DNA of 64,000 bases from Peromyscus leucopus (GCF_004664715.2 NC_051071.1:28141661-28205660), one strand, 5' to 3'. Numbered from the stretch's first letter, positions 41,747 through 54,041 are shown. Notes: a model not told the origin generated them from the sequence alone. Program-made: numbers and translations.

Positions 41747-42074
41747 TTTCACCTTTGCATCTTTACACGTAGCCTGTTCAGGCCTTGCCTGAAGGGAATC
41801 TGACCCTGCTGTTCATGTAGTGGCCTCCTGGACTTTTCTCTCAAATCTTGATGCAAGACTAATGACCTGGAAACTTTCACATTCTGCATGCCTACAAAAC
41901 TTAAAGGGTCCTTAGTCATCCAGAATGCATTGCCAGTCAGGAAAGAAGGGTTTAAACACGAACCCACGATGGACATTTCAGATTCAAGCCATGGCACCTG
42001 ACTGATAGTCCTGTGGATTTTCACAGAATTTTTGGTCATGATTAAGAATAGTTTATCCAGGTCATTTTCTCACT

Positions 42075-42330
42075 TTTACATGGATTAATATTTACTGTAT
42101 TGTTTTTGAACCGTTTGAGCTCCTTACATGTCTTAGATATTAACCTTTCATTAGATAAATGGCTTTTCACCTGGCTTCTCCCATTTCTTTTGTTGTCTCT
42201 TCGATCTGTTGATTATTATCCTTGTTGTGAAGAAACTTTTTCATTTGGTATAATACCATTTGTGTGTTTTCATTATGTTGCCTATATTTCAGGGGCTAAA
42301 TCCAAGAAACAATCATTGGTTCTGTAACTA
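42075..42330 (-). mobile_element. Ancient L1 ORF2 remnant, antisense
   Basis: The plus strand reads 'gtttgagctccttacatgtc', 'ttagatattaacctttcatt', 'ctcttcgatctgttgattat', 'gtgaagaaactttttcattt' and 'ggggctaaatccaagaaaca', the complement of the conserved ORF2 stretch before the C-terminal end. The 75-codon frame at 42100-42327 is antisense to ORF2 and not a gene. Confidence 0.78.
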
Positions 42331-42383
42331 GATGCTGTGATTTCACATTTCAGTTACTACAAACTAGAAAAAGGCCTTGGCTA

Positions 42384-42434
42384 GCAAACAAACAAACAAA
42401 CAAACCAAAAAACAAACAAACAAAAACCAAAAAC
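42384..42434. repeat. (CAAA)n microsatellite
   Basis: CAAACAAA units with CC and AAAA interruptions. Confidence 0.92.
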
Positions 42435-44346
42435 ACTCACTACCTGAAGCAGGTAAGGAGACAACTGAGGAGCTTGGTTCCTTTCCAAAGCACTGGCCCT
42501 CTTCAACAGAGAGGCTTTTGGATCTTCTTCTGGAAGCATTCATATTCACGTAGGGAAGCAATTTAAGAGCAAGCAGATTCAGTGCAGGAGTCCATTTCTG
42601 AGCACGCTTAGTTTAAGGGCATAGCTCCAGAAAGATGACAGATACATTTTAGAGCATGCTTAGGTCTAGATCATAGAGCCCACATTTGGAAGGTTCAAAG
42701 TGCAGACAGGACTGCTTTGGAGCATTCTCAGCTGATGCTGTAAAGATGGCAGGCTGAAATGCCCCCTGTGTAATCTCAGTGCTCTACTGAATAATCTACA
42801 AAATGTTGTAGCTGCAGGGGCAAAAAAAAGGTACAGAATGAGTATAACCATGGCCAATCGCCCCTAGCAGTTCTTATCCTGTTTAGTGGCTTATCAGGGT
42901 TATCCCCCCACACAGATACTTTACAATATAAGTTGTTAAAACCATAAACTGATTTTTGTGTGTGTTGTTACATAAAGAGTTAATTGCAGTACATCAGAGA
43001 CACACCTGTACTTCTCACTTTTGACAATGCCTTGATAGTCATCCCCTGGGGTTGGGGGTCAAGGGTTTCATTATATATCTAGAAATATGGAACATGCGTT
43101 TCTCTGCTCTTCTCTGGTGGCTTGGGCCAGGAGCTGTTCCTTTTGCTGTCATTCCCAGTCTCCTGAGTTAGAGACAAAATTAGGACCTCTCAGGATTTTT
43201 CTGTGATTGGTATGTACTTCTAAAAACACAGCACAATGAAACAGAAACAAAGACGGAGGGAAAGGGAGCTGAAATCATCGGTTCTCTGTCGATTGTCCTC
43301 TAAATTATATGTAAATGAACTCTAGTTTTCTAGGTGTGCATATTTACAACTTTCCAATGGCAAACACAGATATTTCTGGATAAATGATGAAGGAATAAGG
43401 GTTCGGGTGCTTAGCTGACAGTATGAACAGCTGCTTTCTAGTCTTCACATCCTTAAACATGTGGTAATGCTTTCAACGATAATGGTTTCCAATACATACA
43501 GGCTCCAAGGCTTATCTCCGAATATGTAAAGTTTCGCTCCACTTAAATTCAATACTCTATATCCTTTCCCTCCTCCTGTCCTGAAAATAAAGGATGGGAA
43601 GTTATTAAATAATCACAGGTTCATCCATGGTTATGCAGCAGTAACGTACACATACGCCCATGTGCACACAAACATGCAGACACACATTCATGTGCATACA
43701 CACATACACTCAAATACATAAACATACGTGGGCACACACACATGCACACATACATGCACAAACTCACACACGTACACACACAGGTATACACAATCACACA
43801 TGCATACACTCTAATGCATACCCCAAACAAACTTTTAATTGCTCTGAAAAGCCACTTTTATCATTGGCTCACCACTTTTGAGTATTTGACATTAGATTTT
43901 TCTCATCTAAGAGCTAATTATCCCAGAAGTAAAATTAATAAAATCATCACAGTGATTTTTACATTTTAACAGCCATCTAGTCTCTGTAAGCACATTTACA
44001 TTTGGTTCTAACTACAATGGACAGGAAGTTGCCGGTGATGGATGGCACACCCCTTCTCCTTTGTAGAAGGTGAAGGTTACATGGGGGACAAAAAGAAGGG
44101 GTTACTGTGACTTGAACATAGATGCAGTTGAAAAGATGAAGGAGGATCTGCCGTGAGGCAACTCACTCACCCCCGAACAGAGCAGCATGGTGAAAATCAA
44201 TGTATGCATGTATGAAATGAAATGAATGTGGAACAGACTCCTATTCTGAATTTTAAATAATACAACTAGTACTTATCCTTGAGAAGGAAGAATTTGGATA
44301 GTGATTTCAAAATCCACAATGTAATCTCAAATAATGCTTATTGTTA
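42435..44346. other. Unique sequence with a CA-rich region
   Basis: No named interspersed repeat. 43640-43810 is an imperfect CACA/CATA-rich stretch that gives rise to His/Thr-rich and Cys/Val-rich frames. The rest is ordinary. Confidence 0.4.
43640..43810. repeat. Imperfect (CA/CATA)-rich tract
   Basis: Degenerate CACACA, CATACA and CATGCACA units over about 170 bp, indicating an old, decayed microsatellite. Confidence 0.85.
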
Positions 44347-44357
44347 TTCTTCTGTTG

Positions 44358-44543
44358 GTTTTCTACATTCCTGGGATCAAATCTAGGGCCTTTTCATGAC
44401 AAACACACACTCTGCCTTTGAGCTTCCTCCCCAACCTTTGGATTTGTTGTTTGTTTTTAGATCAAAGCTTTCTTGGACCTTGTAATTCTTGTCCCTCCAC
44501 CTCCCAAGGGCTGGGATTACAAGCACGAACCACTGTGCCTGGT
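44358..44543 (-). repeat. ID-like/B1-like composite SINE remnant, antisense
   Basis: The complement of 44358-44440 reads as an ID/RSINE1-like tRNA head ('ggttggggaggaagctcaaa' ... 'ggccctagatttgatccc'). 44460-44543 is an antisense B1 end ('ccaagggctgggattacaag', 'ccactgtgcctggt'). Together they may be a B4/RSINE-type fusion. Heavily diverged. Confidence 0.5.
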
Positions 44544-44555
44544 TAGAACACATTT

Positions 44556-44875
44556 TAATGCTGCTGCCTAGTTGCTGGGACTGAGGTGGCTTGATCTGTT
44601 TGTGGGGCCCCTGGCAGTGGGACCAGGACTTAGCCCAGGTGCATGAACTGGCTTTTCAGAGCCCATTGTCTATGGTGGGATATCTTGTTCAGCTTTGATG
44701 CAGAGTGTAGGGGCTAGGCCCTTCCTCAACTTGGTATTCCAGACTTTGTTGATACCAAGGGAGGCCTTATCCCCTCTGAGGAATGGATGGGTCGTGGTGT
44801 TGGGGTGGAGGAAAGAAGGGAGGAAGAGCAAACTGGAGTTGATATGTAAAATGAAAAAAATTTAAAAAAAAGAAA
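44556..44875 (+). mobile_element. 5'-truncated L1 3' UTR with 11-bp target duplication
   Basis: 'ttgatctgtttgtggggccc', 'tggcagtgggaccaggactt', 'gcatgaactggcttttcaga', 'ttcctcaacttggtattcca' and tail 'atgtaaaatgaaaaaaattt' follow the same 3' UTR order as the L1 at 30760. Flanks AGAAcACATTT (44545-44555) and AGAAtACATTT (44876-44886) form an 11-bp duplication with one mismatch. No coding portion. Confidence 0.88.
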
Positions 44876-45194
44876 AGAATACATTTGATTGTGCTACCCA
44901 GCCATGCATAAGATTCTGGAAATTCTCCAATGCCTTAAATTATGTGAAAAATGTTAACAACATGAGCATCATGAGAGGTCCATGAATGCTAGATGGATTC
45001 TGTTGGGGTACTGGCCATTGACTTCCACCCACATGGTTCTGAGGCCATGAGGTTCCTCTAGCCCTTACTCTGGACCGTATCTTGAAACAATGCCCACAGA
45101 CCCCAACACTTGGGAGCCCTGCATTCCCTTAAAAGACAACACTAGATTCCTGGATAATAAATGAATGTACACTTGGGGTTCAGGTTTGAATTAT

Positions 45195-45700
45195 TTTTTA
45201 AGATTTAATTAACATTTTTCATTTATTTTATATATTGATCATAGTTTCCCTTCCCTCCTCTACTCCTGTTCCCTTCCCCACTCCCACCCCCACCTCCCAT
45301 CTATCCCCATCTCCATCCACTCCTCCTCTGTCTCCATTCAGAGAGGGGCAGGCTTCCCATGGGTTGAACAAAGCATGGTACATCAAGTTGAGGCAGGACC
45401 AAGTTCCTCCCCCTGCATCAAGGCTGGGCTAGGTAATCCAGCATAGGGAACAGGTTCCCTAAAGCCAACTAAGTGCCAGGGACAGGTCCTGATCTCACTG
45501 CTAGGAGCCTTATAAACAGACCAAGCTACACAACTGTCACACACATGCAGAGGGCCTAGGTTTCTCCCATGCAGATTCCCTGACTATTGGTCCACAGTCC
45601 TGGTGTTCCCACAAGCCCAGGTCAGCTGTCTCTGTGAGTTCATCTGTCATAACCTTGAGCCCCCTGGCTGGTACAATCCTTCCTCCCTTTCTTCTGCACT
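45195..45700 (-). mobile_element. 5'-truncated L1 3' UTR, antisense
   Basis: T-rich tail (45195-45230), pyrimidine-rich complement of the purine tract (45243-45335), then 'gttgaggcaggaccaagttc', 'ccccctgcatcaaggctggg', 'gaccaagctacacaactgtc' and 'cagctgtctctgtgagttca', which is the reverse order of a rodent L1 3' UTR. The left T-rich tail faces the tail of the plus-strand L1 320 bp away. Frames over 45235-45770 are shadows. Confidence 0.85.
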
Positions 45701-46744
45701 CACCAGCTAAGAGATTTTCAGAACACTCTCTTTCTGTACCATAAAAATGGAGAGATACATCCTGTCCCACTACAGAAGATTTAGTGACAGGGGAACACAG
45801 GTCACCCTGTTCTTTTCCTCCAGCTTCGTGTGTATCTATACTGAAGTCTTCTCATGCCCCTGCACACAGGGATCACCGAGGGATGAATTGTCATTGCTTA
45901 TGAGAGATGGCCACAAATATTGTGAGCACATTAAATAGGTCATTGATTTCCTTTTGGCTTTCCAGAAATTAATTCCCACTCTGAATTATTTCCAATGTAC
46001 TGGGCCATAGACATTGCAATTCCAGGCCTTGGGCAATTCCTTTTGTAAACCTCCAAATCTGCCATCACAGGTAGGAATCAGGAGGAATCTGCTGCCATCA
46101 GTCTGGAGAGGTGCGTGAGTGCTCTAGAGTGGAACAAGCTGCGCTGGGGTTGGGGGTTGGCCACGACTGACAGTTGGCCACCTTTACTTGTGGTCATCAC
46201 AGCCCCACCTATCATGGGATGCAGTGATACACCTCAAGGCTTTTCAGACAGCGTCAGAGTCCAGTGTTTCCTGCAGTATCTCACAGGGTCTAGAAAGCCA
46301 TATCCACACAGTGGTTTCCTTAGATATGAGCTCCATTACTGGTGACATGAGAGATAGAACATAGCAGAGCAGACTGTTTTCTCCTTGTCAAAGCATTGCT
46401 TGAAATGGTGTTTTCTTCCTTCTCCAATGAAGTATTTCTCTGCTTCTTACCACTTTAGAAAAGGTGAAGTGTGGTAAGTTTTCAAAGGTCAGCTCAGTGA
46501 CGATGCCTTATCAGTACCCCTATGGGGAATTAAACCACGGTTTTACAGCTATACCAAGGTCTGTCAGAATGCTCCACAGCATTCTCACAACTCTTCAGAA
46601 GTCTGTGATGATCTCAATACAGGATGCATGATTGACAAATGTGAATGGAATGTCCATCAAGTAAATGGCATGTGCAGACACATTTTGGATTTGTAATAAA
46701 GCACACAAACTGTAAGCATTGAGTCAATCAGAAAAATATTAATT
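45701..46744. other. Unique sequence, no gene recognised
   Basis: The L1 may extend a little beyond 45700. From about 45850 nothing can be named. No supported ORF. Confidence 0.4.
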
Positions 46745-47120
46745 TTAAAAATATTTTTACTTACCTTTTGAAACTTTATATAGTGTATTTTGATCATATC
46801 TATCTACCACTACCTCACCTAGTTTCTTCTAGTGCTCCTCTACCCAGGTTCACGTTTTCTGGTTTTTTTCAATTGTTAATAATACCCCCAAGTCTGATTA
46901 GTCTTGCCATATGTGAATGGATGTGGAGCCACCTTATAGGATGGAGGTAACCTAACATTGATCACTTCCCCAAAGAATAGTGACTTTCCCTCTCAGTAAC
47001 TACCCTTTGCTGTAGCTCTTCCCCAAGGGAGGGGCCTCAGCCAACCCTTCTGTCATTGATGCTGGAACTTTGACTGGCTTGATCTTGTGAAAGTCATGTG
47101 TAGGTAACCACAACAGATGT
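46745..47120 (-). mobile_element. Old rodent L1 (Lx-like) 3' UTR, antisense
   Basis: 'ttatatagtgtattttgatc', 'ctcctctacccaggttcacg', 'gaatagtgactttccctctc' and 'tgactggcttgatcttgtga' resemble the antisense 3' UTR of older rodent L1 (Lx) elements as I remember it. It ends where plus-strand ORF2 sequence begins (47133), see findings. Confidence 0.5.
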
Positions 47121-47132
47121 GGGTTATACTAT

Positions 47133-47620
47133 TGAGCTACCAAGATAAAAACAGCACAAGATTGGAGCAAAAATAGACACATAAATTAAAGAAATAGATT
47201 AGAAGAACAAGTTACAAGTCTTTGCAACTACAGCTAAACGATTTTTGATAAAGATGCCAAGAAATATACATTGGAAAAAAGACAGTATCTTTTAACACAT
47301 GCAGAAAAAAAAAAAAAGGGAAACTTAGCCCTTACTTTTCACTTTGCATAGAACTTAACTCTAAATGTATCAGTGACCTCAACATAAGACCTGCTACTTT
47401 GCAACTTCTGGAAGGAAAAAGAATAGAGTATTACCTCAGCTTATAGGCATAAGTAAGTGCTTCCTGCACAGGACAGTGGTAGCACAGCAAATAAAACCAA
47501 CACTTAGAGAAAAGAGCTTCTGAAGGCGAGTCTCTACACAGCAAAGGAGAATGTCGGTCAAATGAAGAAATGGCGCCCACACATTGCCAGCTACACATCT
47601 GACAGAGGACAGTGGACGAG
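47133..47620 (+). mobile_element. L1 ORF2 fragment, plus strand
   Basis: 'ggagcaaaaatagacacata', 'gatttttgataaagatgcca', 'tggaaaaaagacagtatctt', 'gacctcaacataagacctgc' and 'gcacaggacagtggtagcac' follow the ORF2 region downstream of the reverse transcriptase core. Stops and small indels break the frame. Its orientation is opposite to the adjoining 3' UTR at 46745-47120. Confidence 0.72.
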
Positions 47621-48440
47621 TGCCTAAACACTGTTAATTTTGTCAGTTACATTACGGTAATGTTTCTTGAAAATGTCCCTATGTGTTACCTCTATATATT
47701 AAAGTATTTATAGATAAGAAGGCACTACTGGTGAGAGTTGGTTATTGTGAGAGCTGAGTGATATATGGGTTCAAGGCTCATGGTGATATTCACTAGATCT
47801 TTATATTTTTTTTTTCTTAGTTGTGATTTGTCATGTTTATAGTGGCAGCTTAAGACTAAACAACTCACAAAACAAGGCTGGGTTTGACCAGGGAGCAGCT
47901 AGGCAGACACAGTCCATACAGTTGGAGCTACGTCCCAGCCTGGAGTGTACATGAGCTTCTCAAGTGAATGAATACAGCACCAGGGTGCCTAGGTGGAGCA
48001 GGGATTGTTGAGTCTCTAGACTGCCATGCATGGCAGACTCCTCCTATGTTCTGGGTATTTCACCTCACATGAGTTAACACCAGGCCTGTCCCCAAAGTCA
48101 TTTCTAAAAGTCATATATTGAATGAATGCATGAAAACTGTTAGACCTTCATGTGCGTCAAGGAATTAAGAACCCAAGAAGCAAGTTGCAGGTGAATTCAG
48201 AATGGTGGCCGTTTGTTATGGCCTAGAAGCAGGAGGCAAGGCTTTACCAGAGAGTGTGGCTGAGCAGTTACTGAGCAGCTGCAGGCATGACAGACAATCC
48301 TTCATACCCTTCCCTCCTCCACTCTCCTGAGCATCTCCCCACCCTCTGATAAGAATCACAGCACCTGCCTCTGTTTCCTTGCGACTATTAAAAAGGTAGT
48401 CATCTCTCTAGGACCAAGCATGCCTTTAGTCCTTACCATT
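47621..48440. other. Unique sequence, no gene recognised
   Basis: One T-run at 47807-47816. Nothing else named. Confidence 0.4.
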
Positions 48441-48516
48441 CTTCTTCTTATTATTATTATTGCTATTACTATTATTATTATTATTATTAATATTATTATT
48501 ATTATTATTATTATTT
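48441..48516. repeat. (TTA)n microsatellite
   Basis: TTC/TTA start, then TTATTATTA with a few substitutions over about 75 bp. The Asn-rich antisense frame is an artefact. Confidence 0.96.
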
Positions 48517-49249
48517 ACCTTGGACAAGCTCATTAACCTCTCCACCTTCCATTTTCTCATTTGTAAACTGTAGCTCATAAGAGCACCTGCCCCAGAAGGA
48601 TGCAGCTGGGTGGACAGTCTCATAAGGAATGACTGTCACTGTACTTAAGGCTTGGAAAGGGCTCCACAATCAGGGTGTTGTTATTATGCTGTCATTGTCA
48701 TTAGAAAGCTGCTCAAGCTTGAGGAGGCTCTCAAAGGTCAATTCCCTTTCTCTCTCATTTCTTTCTTTTTTTTTCTTTTTCTTTTAAATAGGAACAATGA
48801 GAAGAGATTTCCATTTCATAGAATGAGAAATGAGCTTTAGATGAGTCAAGGGACATCATACAACATGCTCAGGTCTTAAGAGAAGAAACACTAAAATAAA
48901 CAAAACCTCCTGAACCTCATTACCTGTGGCTGTTAGTGCTTAACCCTCAGTACAATACTTGTGCCTTCATATCATGCCCTGGGCTTTCAGAAATGATTCC
49001 AGTTTGAAATATGTCATGCCTTGGATAGAACATCTGCCAGAGGTATTCAGCTATCCTTTCTAAATCTGGCTGTGTATACAATATCCTAGTAGCCTGAGCC
49101 ACTACAGCATTGAACTCCAGTGCTCCTCACAGAGTCTGGAAGAAATGAATTAATTGTCATTTGAAATAAATTCTGCCCCTGTCTGGCTTACCAAAAAGAA
49201 CACACACATAGACAACATGTATAAATAGACATATTTGTGAATTGGAATG
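48517..49249. other. Unique sequence, no gene recognised
   Basis: 48555-48605 has MIR-like wording ('ccattttctcatttgtaaac') and may be a MIR core fragment. A T-rich patch lies at 48757-48786. Confidence 0.35.

Positions 49250-49282
<33 letters not shown>
49250..49282. repeat. (TA)n(GT)n microsatellite
   Basis: TA 49250-49267 followed by a GT tract, with scattered CACA units to about 49350. Confidence 0.9.
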
Positions 49283-49283
<1 letters not shown>

Positions 49284-49349
49284 CGTACACAGGCCTGCTT
49301 GCAGAGACATGAGTATACACATGAACACACAAACACACACAGCCACACA

Positions 49350-50850
49350 CATTTGAAATCATCTGGAGAAGGACCATAGTCTAGCCACTAGAAAACATTT
49401 TGAGAAGCGAAGTGAAGAAGTGGAAAAGAAGGAGTTAGGTGACACAAGAGCTTGCTGGCAGTCTCTACAGAGCCATTTCCTCCTCCTCTAGTCATCACAG
49501 TGCTGACTTGGAGGCAGTTTTGCACCTTGGAAGGCACAACCCCTTCTTTAGTTATTCTTCAAGACTGTCATCATATGGGTTGGGGGAGGCTTGCTACCCC
49601 GAAAACACAGGGCTGAAAAATGTTTGGCAACTCACTGTCACCTGGATCTGGAGGGTGATGGCCAGATTGCACATAGATCAAACTATATATGATGATTTTG
49701 CTTATAACGGTGTCAGGGGACAGTGGACAGTTACAGGAGTGTTGGGGGTTGGCTTGTAACTAGTAGAGAAGGTTTGAACATGCCACTTGCAACTCCCATC
49801 TAGAAAGAAAATTCTTAGCATATCTTGTGTGATAATTTTCAATGGGGGCCTGTCACAGTTCCTGATATATATCAAAACTCAATAAGCATTGGCATACACA
49901 TTGCAGATAAAGTACTATCATAACTGATCAGTGGATCTCAGAGCCTGGAAGAAAGAGCACCATTGATCATATTAACAGGATTAGGTTCGACCATCGAGGT
50001 ACAAACAAGATGCAAAAGATATGCAGTTGAATTCATGGATCTTTCTTTGGGGCAGGTGGTAATAATTAGTACAAATAAATGGTAATAATTAAGTTGAACA
50101 ATCAAAATGCAACCAGAGTTCAGAGATGCAGCACAAGGCACGTAGGTAAAAGAAAGGGCTCCCTGAAGGCTGAATCTGCAAGATCCCAGTGGCTTTGGAA
50201 AGTTCCAATGAGGCTATGGCAAGCCAGGGAGAACATGGGGTGGGAAGTAGTACTGGAGAGTTATTCAGGATCAAGTCACAGTCTCCAAGCTTCCTTCCCT
50301 CCATAACAATGCACATGACTCTAAAACTCCCTTCTTGTTCATTTCTGGGATAAATCATTTTGTGTGTCCAGATGCATCATAAACTTATATAGCAGATGCT
50401 TCTGATCTGGCCACTGGGCCTCAGGAATGAGGCCAAGAGCTAGTGCCAACTTCTCATTATCTTCAAAATTATGCCCTTTACTCAGCGTGGTGGTGTTCCA
50501 TGCATGTGTGTGTGAGGGAGGGTTGAAGTAGGTAGGAAATAATACAGATCTGCCAACCATTAGAAAATCCAAAAACTTTGGATTTTACAAAGAAAGACTT
50601 GCCTCCTGCCTCATTTCAAAAGCCCTTTGGCTGTCTGTGTCTTTCTACCCGAAGCTAGTATGTCTTGAATAGATCATGTGTTGGTTTTCTCACAATTCCT
50701 GGTCTCCCTTTCATAATTAAAAACTTGAAAGTATCTCTTTTTGCCAGTTCATTGATTTACATTGCTTTTTATTCAAGTTTTGTTTAAATTTTTATTTTTA
50801 ATTAAGACATATCATCCACAAGGAAAGCATACAGAAAATTATATAACAAG
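49350..50850. other. Unique sequence, no gene recognised
   Basis: A 106-codon plus-strand frame (49439-49759) is the longest open stretch and has no domain I recognise. A direct 'tggtaataatta' duplication occurs at 50058-50092. Confidence 0.4.
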
Positions 50851-51100
50851 GAGCTGACCAGATGGTTGAGCAAGTAAAGGTGCCTGATTCAAAAGTCTAG
50901 TGACCTGAGTTTGATTCCTTGAGCTTCCTTAAAGGTGGAAGGAGAGAACTGATTACACAAAGTTGTCCTCTGACTTCAACATGTATACTGGTATCAGCAT
51001 GATAAGCATGTGTGTGTACATGTGCATGCACACACACACACACACAATCATATATACACACATACATGCATAATAATATAAATTTTAAAAATTAAAGGAA
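50851..51100 (+). repeat. tRNA-derived B2/B3-type SINE with (CA)n tail
   Basis: 'gagctgaccagatggttgag', 'agtgacctgagtttgattcc', 'ggtggaaggagagaactgat' and 'agttgtcctctgacttcaac', then a CA tract (51029-51047) and A-rich tail. Clear order match to the same SINE type as 22797-22950. Confidence 0.82.
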
Positions 51101-51329
51101 AGCTATATAATAAATAGGAAATGTTAACTTCTATATATTCACAATGTTGTTGGAGATGTTGTTGAATATAAGGCCTAATGCATGATGACCAATCACCTTT
51201 GAGTTTTGCCCCAGTGGTCCTAGCCAGAACAGAAGACCAAACAATGGGAGAGAGAGAGGGCCACATAATACATCTAGTAAGCAGTCTGGTGACATACTTT
51301 ATGCAGGTATAAAACGCTAAAAGTTAAAA

Positions 51330-51930
51330 CATCCTTTGAAAGATAATAAAGACCTTGCAGGATGGATAGAGGGGCTTGGTACAGTAAATATATCAAACTT
51401 CTTCTCAAATTGAGCTGTAGGTCTGATGCAATTCCAATGAGAATGCCAACAGAACATTCCATAGATCTTGATAAGCTGAAACTGGAAAGATAATTGGAAG
51501 TGCTAAGGTCAATAATAGATAAGATGAAGAGAAGTGGACCAGGTGGCCCGACCTTTATGGATCCTATGAAATATCATGAAGTTAGAATGATGGCTAACCA
51601 TGTTAGCTGGGGACAGATTGACAGTGGTCAGACTGAAGGGCTCACAAATAACCCAGGAATGATGATTGTGGTGAAATTGGTGCTTTAAATTTTAAAAATG
51701 GTCCCAGAACTCTGGGTTATCAACTGGGGCAGAAAAGAAATGAAACCTCTACATAACTCTGTCCATAAAAATCAATTCTACAGGGATTAAAGACAGCCAT
51801 GTGAATGACAGAACAATAAAAGTTTTAGAAGACATCATAGAAGATCTTTTATCCTCTGAGATAGGAAGTGCTTCTTGAGATGAAGAATGTGCAAACGTAA
51901 AGCCAATGACATACTAGTGAGGACTGAACT
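51330..51930 (+). mobile_element. Ancient L1 ORF2 remnant
   Basis: 'cttctcaaattgagctgtag', 'gatgcaattccaatgagaat', 'cttgataagctgaaactgga', 'tctgggttatcaactggggc' and 'gggattaaagacagccatgt' follow ORF2 DNA in order, with deletions. Many stops; the 64-codon frame at 51494-51688 is a chance opening. Pre-rodent age is likely. Confidence 0.72.
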
Positions 51931-53189
51931 AGAGTTCAGGGCTCTGCACTTCCCTGGTTTGCACATGGGAACAAGTGAATAGTTGGAAAGCAGAACCTCT
52001 GGGGAATCACATGAAGTTCCTATGGTATAGGGCTGTGAAAGTCATTAATTCTGTGTTACAAAGCAATTAACTAAAACATACAGATTAATTATAACTTAGT
52101 GAATGATCAAATAGAGACATGGATTGACATTTGGCACAGACATTAAAAGAAAACATTTGAATTATGTAAGGTTAGCAACCGCCTGGCTCCTTTTGGAGTC
52201 TATAAATACATACACAAATTCAGTCAGTAAAACAGAAGCTGAAATGAGATTAGATTTTATAACAATTCTCATCCTAACAAGCATGATATATCCTAACTAG
52301 CCCATGTAGTGGATATGTAAACTTATCAATCACTTTACTGAAATTTTTAATCTTTGCAATATTTTTTTCAGTGCTCAGTGTAGTTTAATTTGCCCATTTC
52401 TGTTTATAGTGGATACCATATTTTCTATGCATTTTAATTAATCTTTCCTCTCACACGAAATAATGGGTGCATATCAAAGTATTAAAATTAAGATTACATT
52501 TGCCAAAAATTCTTAAGGAAAAAATACTACAAAGTTCATTTACTTCAAACCATCAATATGATGTTATATTGGTATTAAAATCTAGATCCTGAAGAAGTTC
52601 AGATTTGAGGTTTGGAAATTGAAGATGCTCAACTCATGTTTAACTATTAATTATTTAATTTAGAGATGATGAATCTTCCAGTTAAAACTCAGTTTATAAT
52701 TGTTCACTTTGGGGAGCTTGAGCTAAAATTGGATGAAAAAACATCAGCTTTACCATTTCAGGATTTCAGAGCATCAGCCATTGAAAGCTTCAGACAGTAT
52801 CATACCAAATCATTTTCAGTCAGGTCATAAGGAGAGTTTGAAGTTTTAATGTGTGTCACCTAAGATATATCTCCACCACTGGCTTCAATGGAATCCCTCG
52901 GGTCTTGGGCTCAGTGCTGGGCTCCCTGGGTTCCCCGTTTGAACAGCTGACTTTGATGGCCTCTTCCTTTATGTTTTTTTTTTTTTATATTCACTTGTGC
53001 TTTATACCCCTTACTGTCTTCCCAATGGAGCCAGTGATCAAAACTGTGTTCTAAACATTTCCCCTCTCATTCCCCTTTTAAGGTATTTATGTTAAGAGAT
53101 CATTTGGAGTATCTAAATAGTATCAATGTGCCCTGTAGAGACTGCTCTGTCCACCTCTCTTCTGGGAACTATGCTGTGACTTACACAAA
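51931..53189. other. Unique AT-rich sequence
   Basis: No named repeat. 52330-52700 is a candidate conserved noncoding stretch (ATTA/TTAATTAA cores). A T-run lies at 52976-52986. Confidence 0.4.
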
Positions 53190-53545
53190 GCTCAGTGTGA
53201 TTTTTTTCATACATATATGTATGATGATATCAACAGAACAAATCAAAATAGTCTGCATTTTTGTTTCTTCATTATTTCTTCATGTCTGTAGTCTCCAAGC
53301 TCCTGTCTTCCAGTTTTTTATATAATATACACTGTGTTATTATGAACTATGATCCCTTACCACTGTGCTGTGGCACACACATGGTCTTCCATCTGTTTGT
53401 ATACCTGCTATCCTGCCTCCCTCTACCCTAGTTCTCTATCTTTGCCAGCCTCTAGCAAACACCATCCCCATAGAGACTGACTTTCCTTTAGCTTGTACAT
53501 GTGACAAAGAACATTCAGGATCTGTGGATTTGTCTTCCTCAATTC
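53190..53545 (-). mobile_element. Ancient L1M-type 3' UTR remnant, antisense
   Basis: 'cactgtgttattatgaacta', 'tgatcccttaccactgtgct', then 'tgccagcctctagcaaacac', 'catccccatagagactgact' correspond to the well-known L1M segment with 'attgttaactatagtcaccc' and 'cctggtaaccaccattctac' wording. This covers the first third of a 173-codon plus-strand frame (53365-53886), which is therefore doubtful. Confidence 0.5.
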
Positions 53546-53988
53546 TGAGTGATTCTCTTATGCTCCTCTTGGAGTCTTCCTACCTTGCTTCATACTTTGA
53601 GAGCTCTGGCATTGCCTCTTCCATAACTATTCTGTATAAACTTGGTTGGTTTCCCTTGACCAATTGTCTATTTCTTGAATCTTCTGGGTATTGCTTCCTG
53701 GAACATTCTAGAAGCCTGGGTCAGGGGAACAGTGGGTACCCCTTTTCCCTTGCTCTTTTCCTGCTCCACCTTGCTGGCTCATCACTTCTGTCCTCCCATA
53801 ATTTTTTTAAATGTCTGTCTCATAAGGGCCAACTGTTTCAGGTCTATTTAAAGCAGTTAATATGTAGTTTAGTGATAAGAGTATGAGTTCAAGAGTGACA
53901 CAAAGGGGATGTTTAAATCAGAGTTGATGAGTATATCATACACTATTATTCACTCAACATTTTATTAATTTCTCTCTGTGTCTCTCTG

Positions 53989-54041
<53 letters not shown>

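Noticed and set aside
43640..43810. CRISPR-like or tandem-array structure
   Set aside because: Irregular CA/CATA units without a constant repeat-spacer pattern; a decayed microsatellite.
53365..53886. 173-codon plus-strand ORF
   Set aside because: Its first third lies in a probable ancient L1 3' UTR remnant, the protein has no recognised domain, and there is no splice or promoter context.
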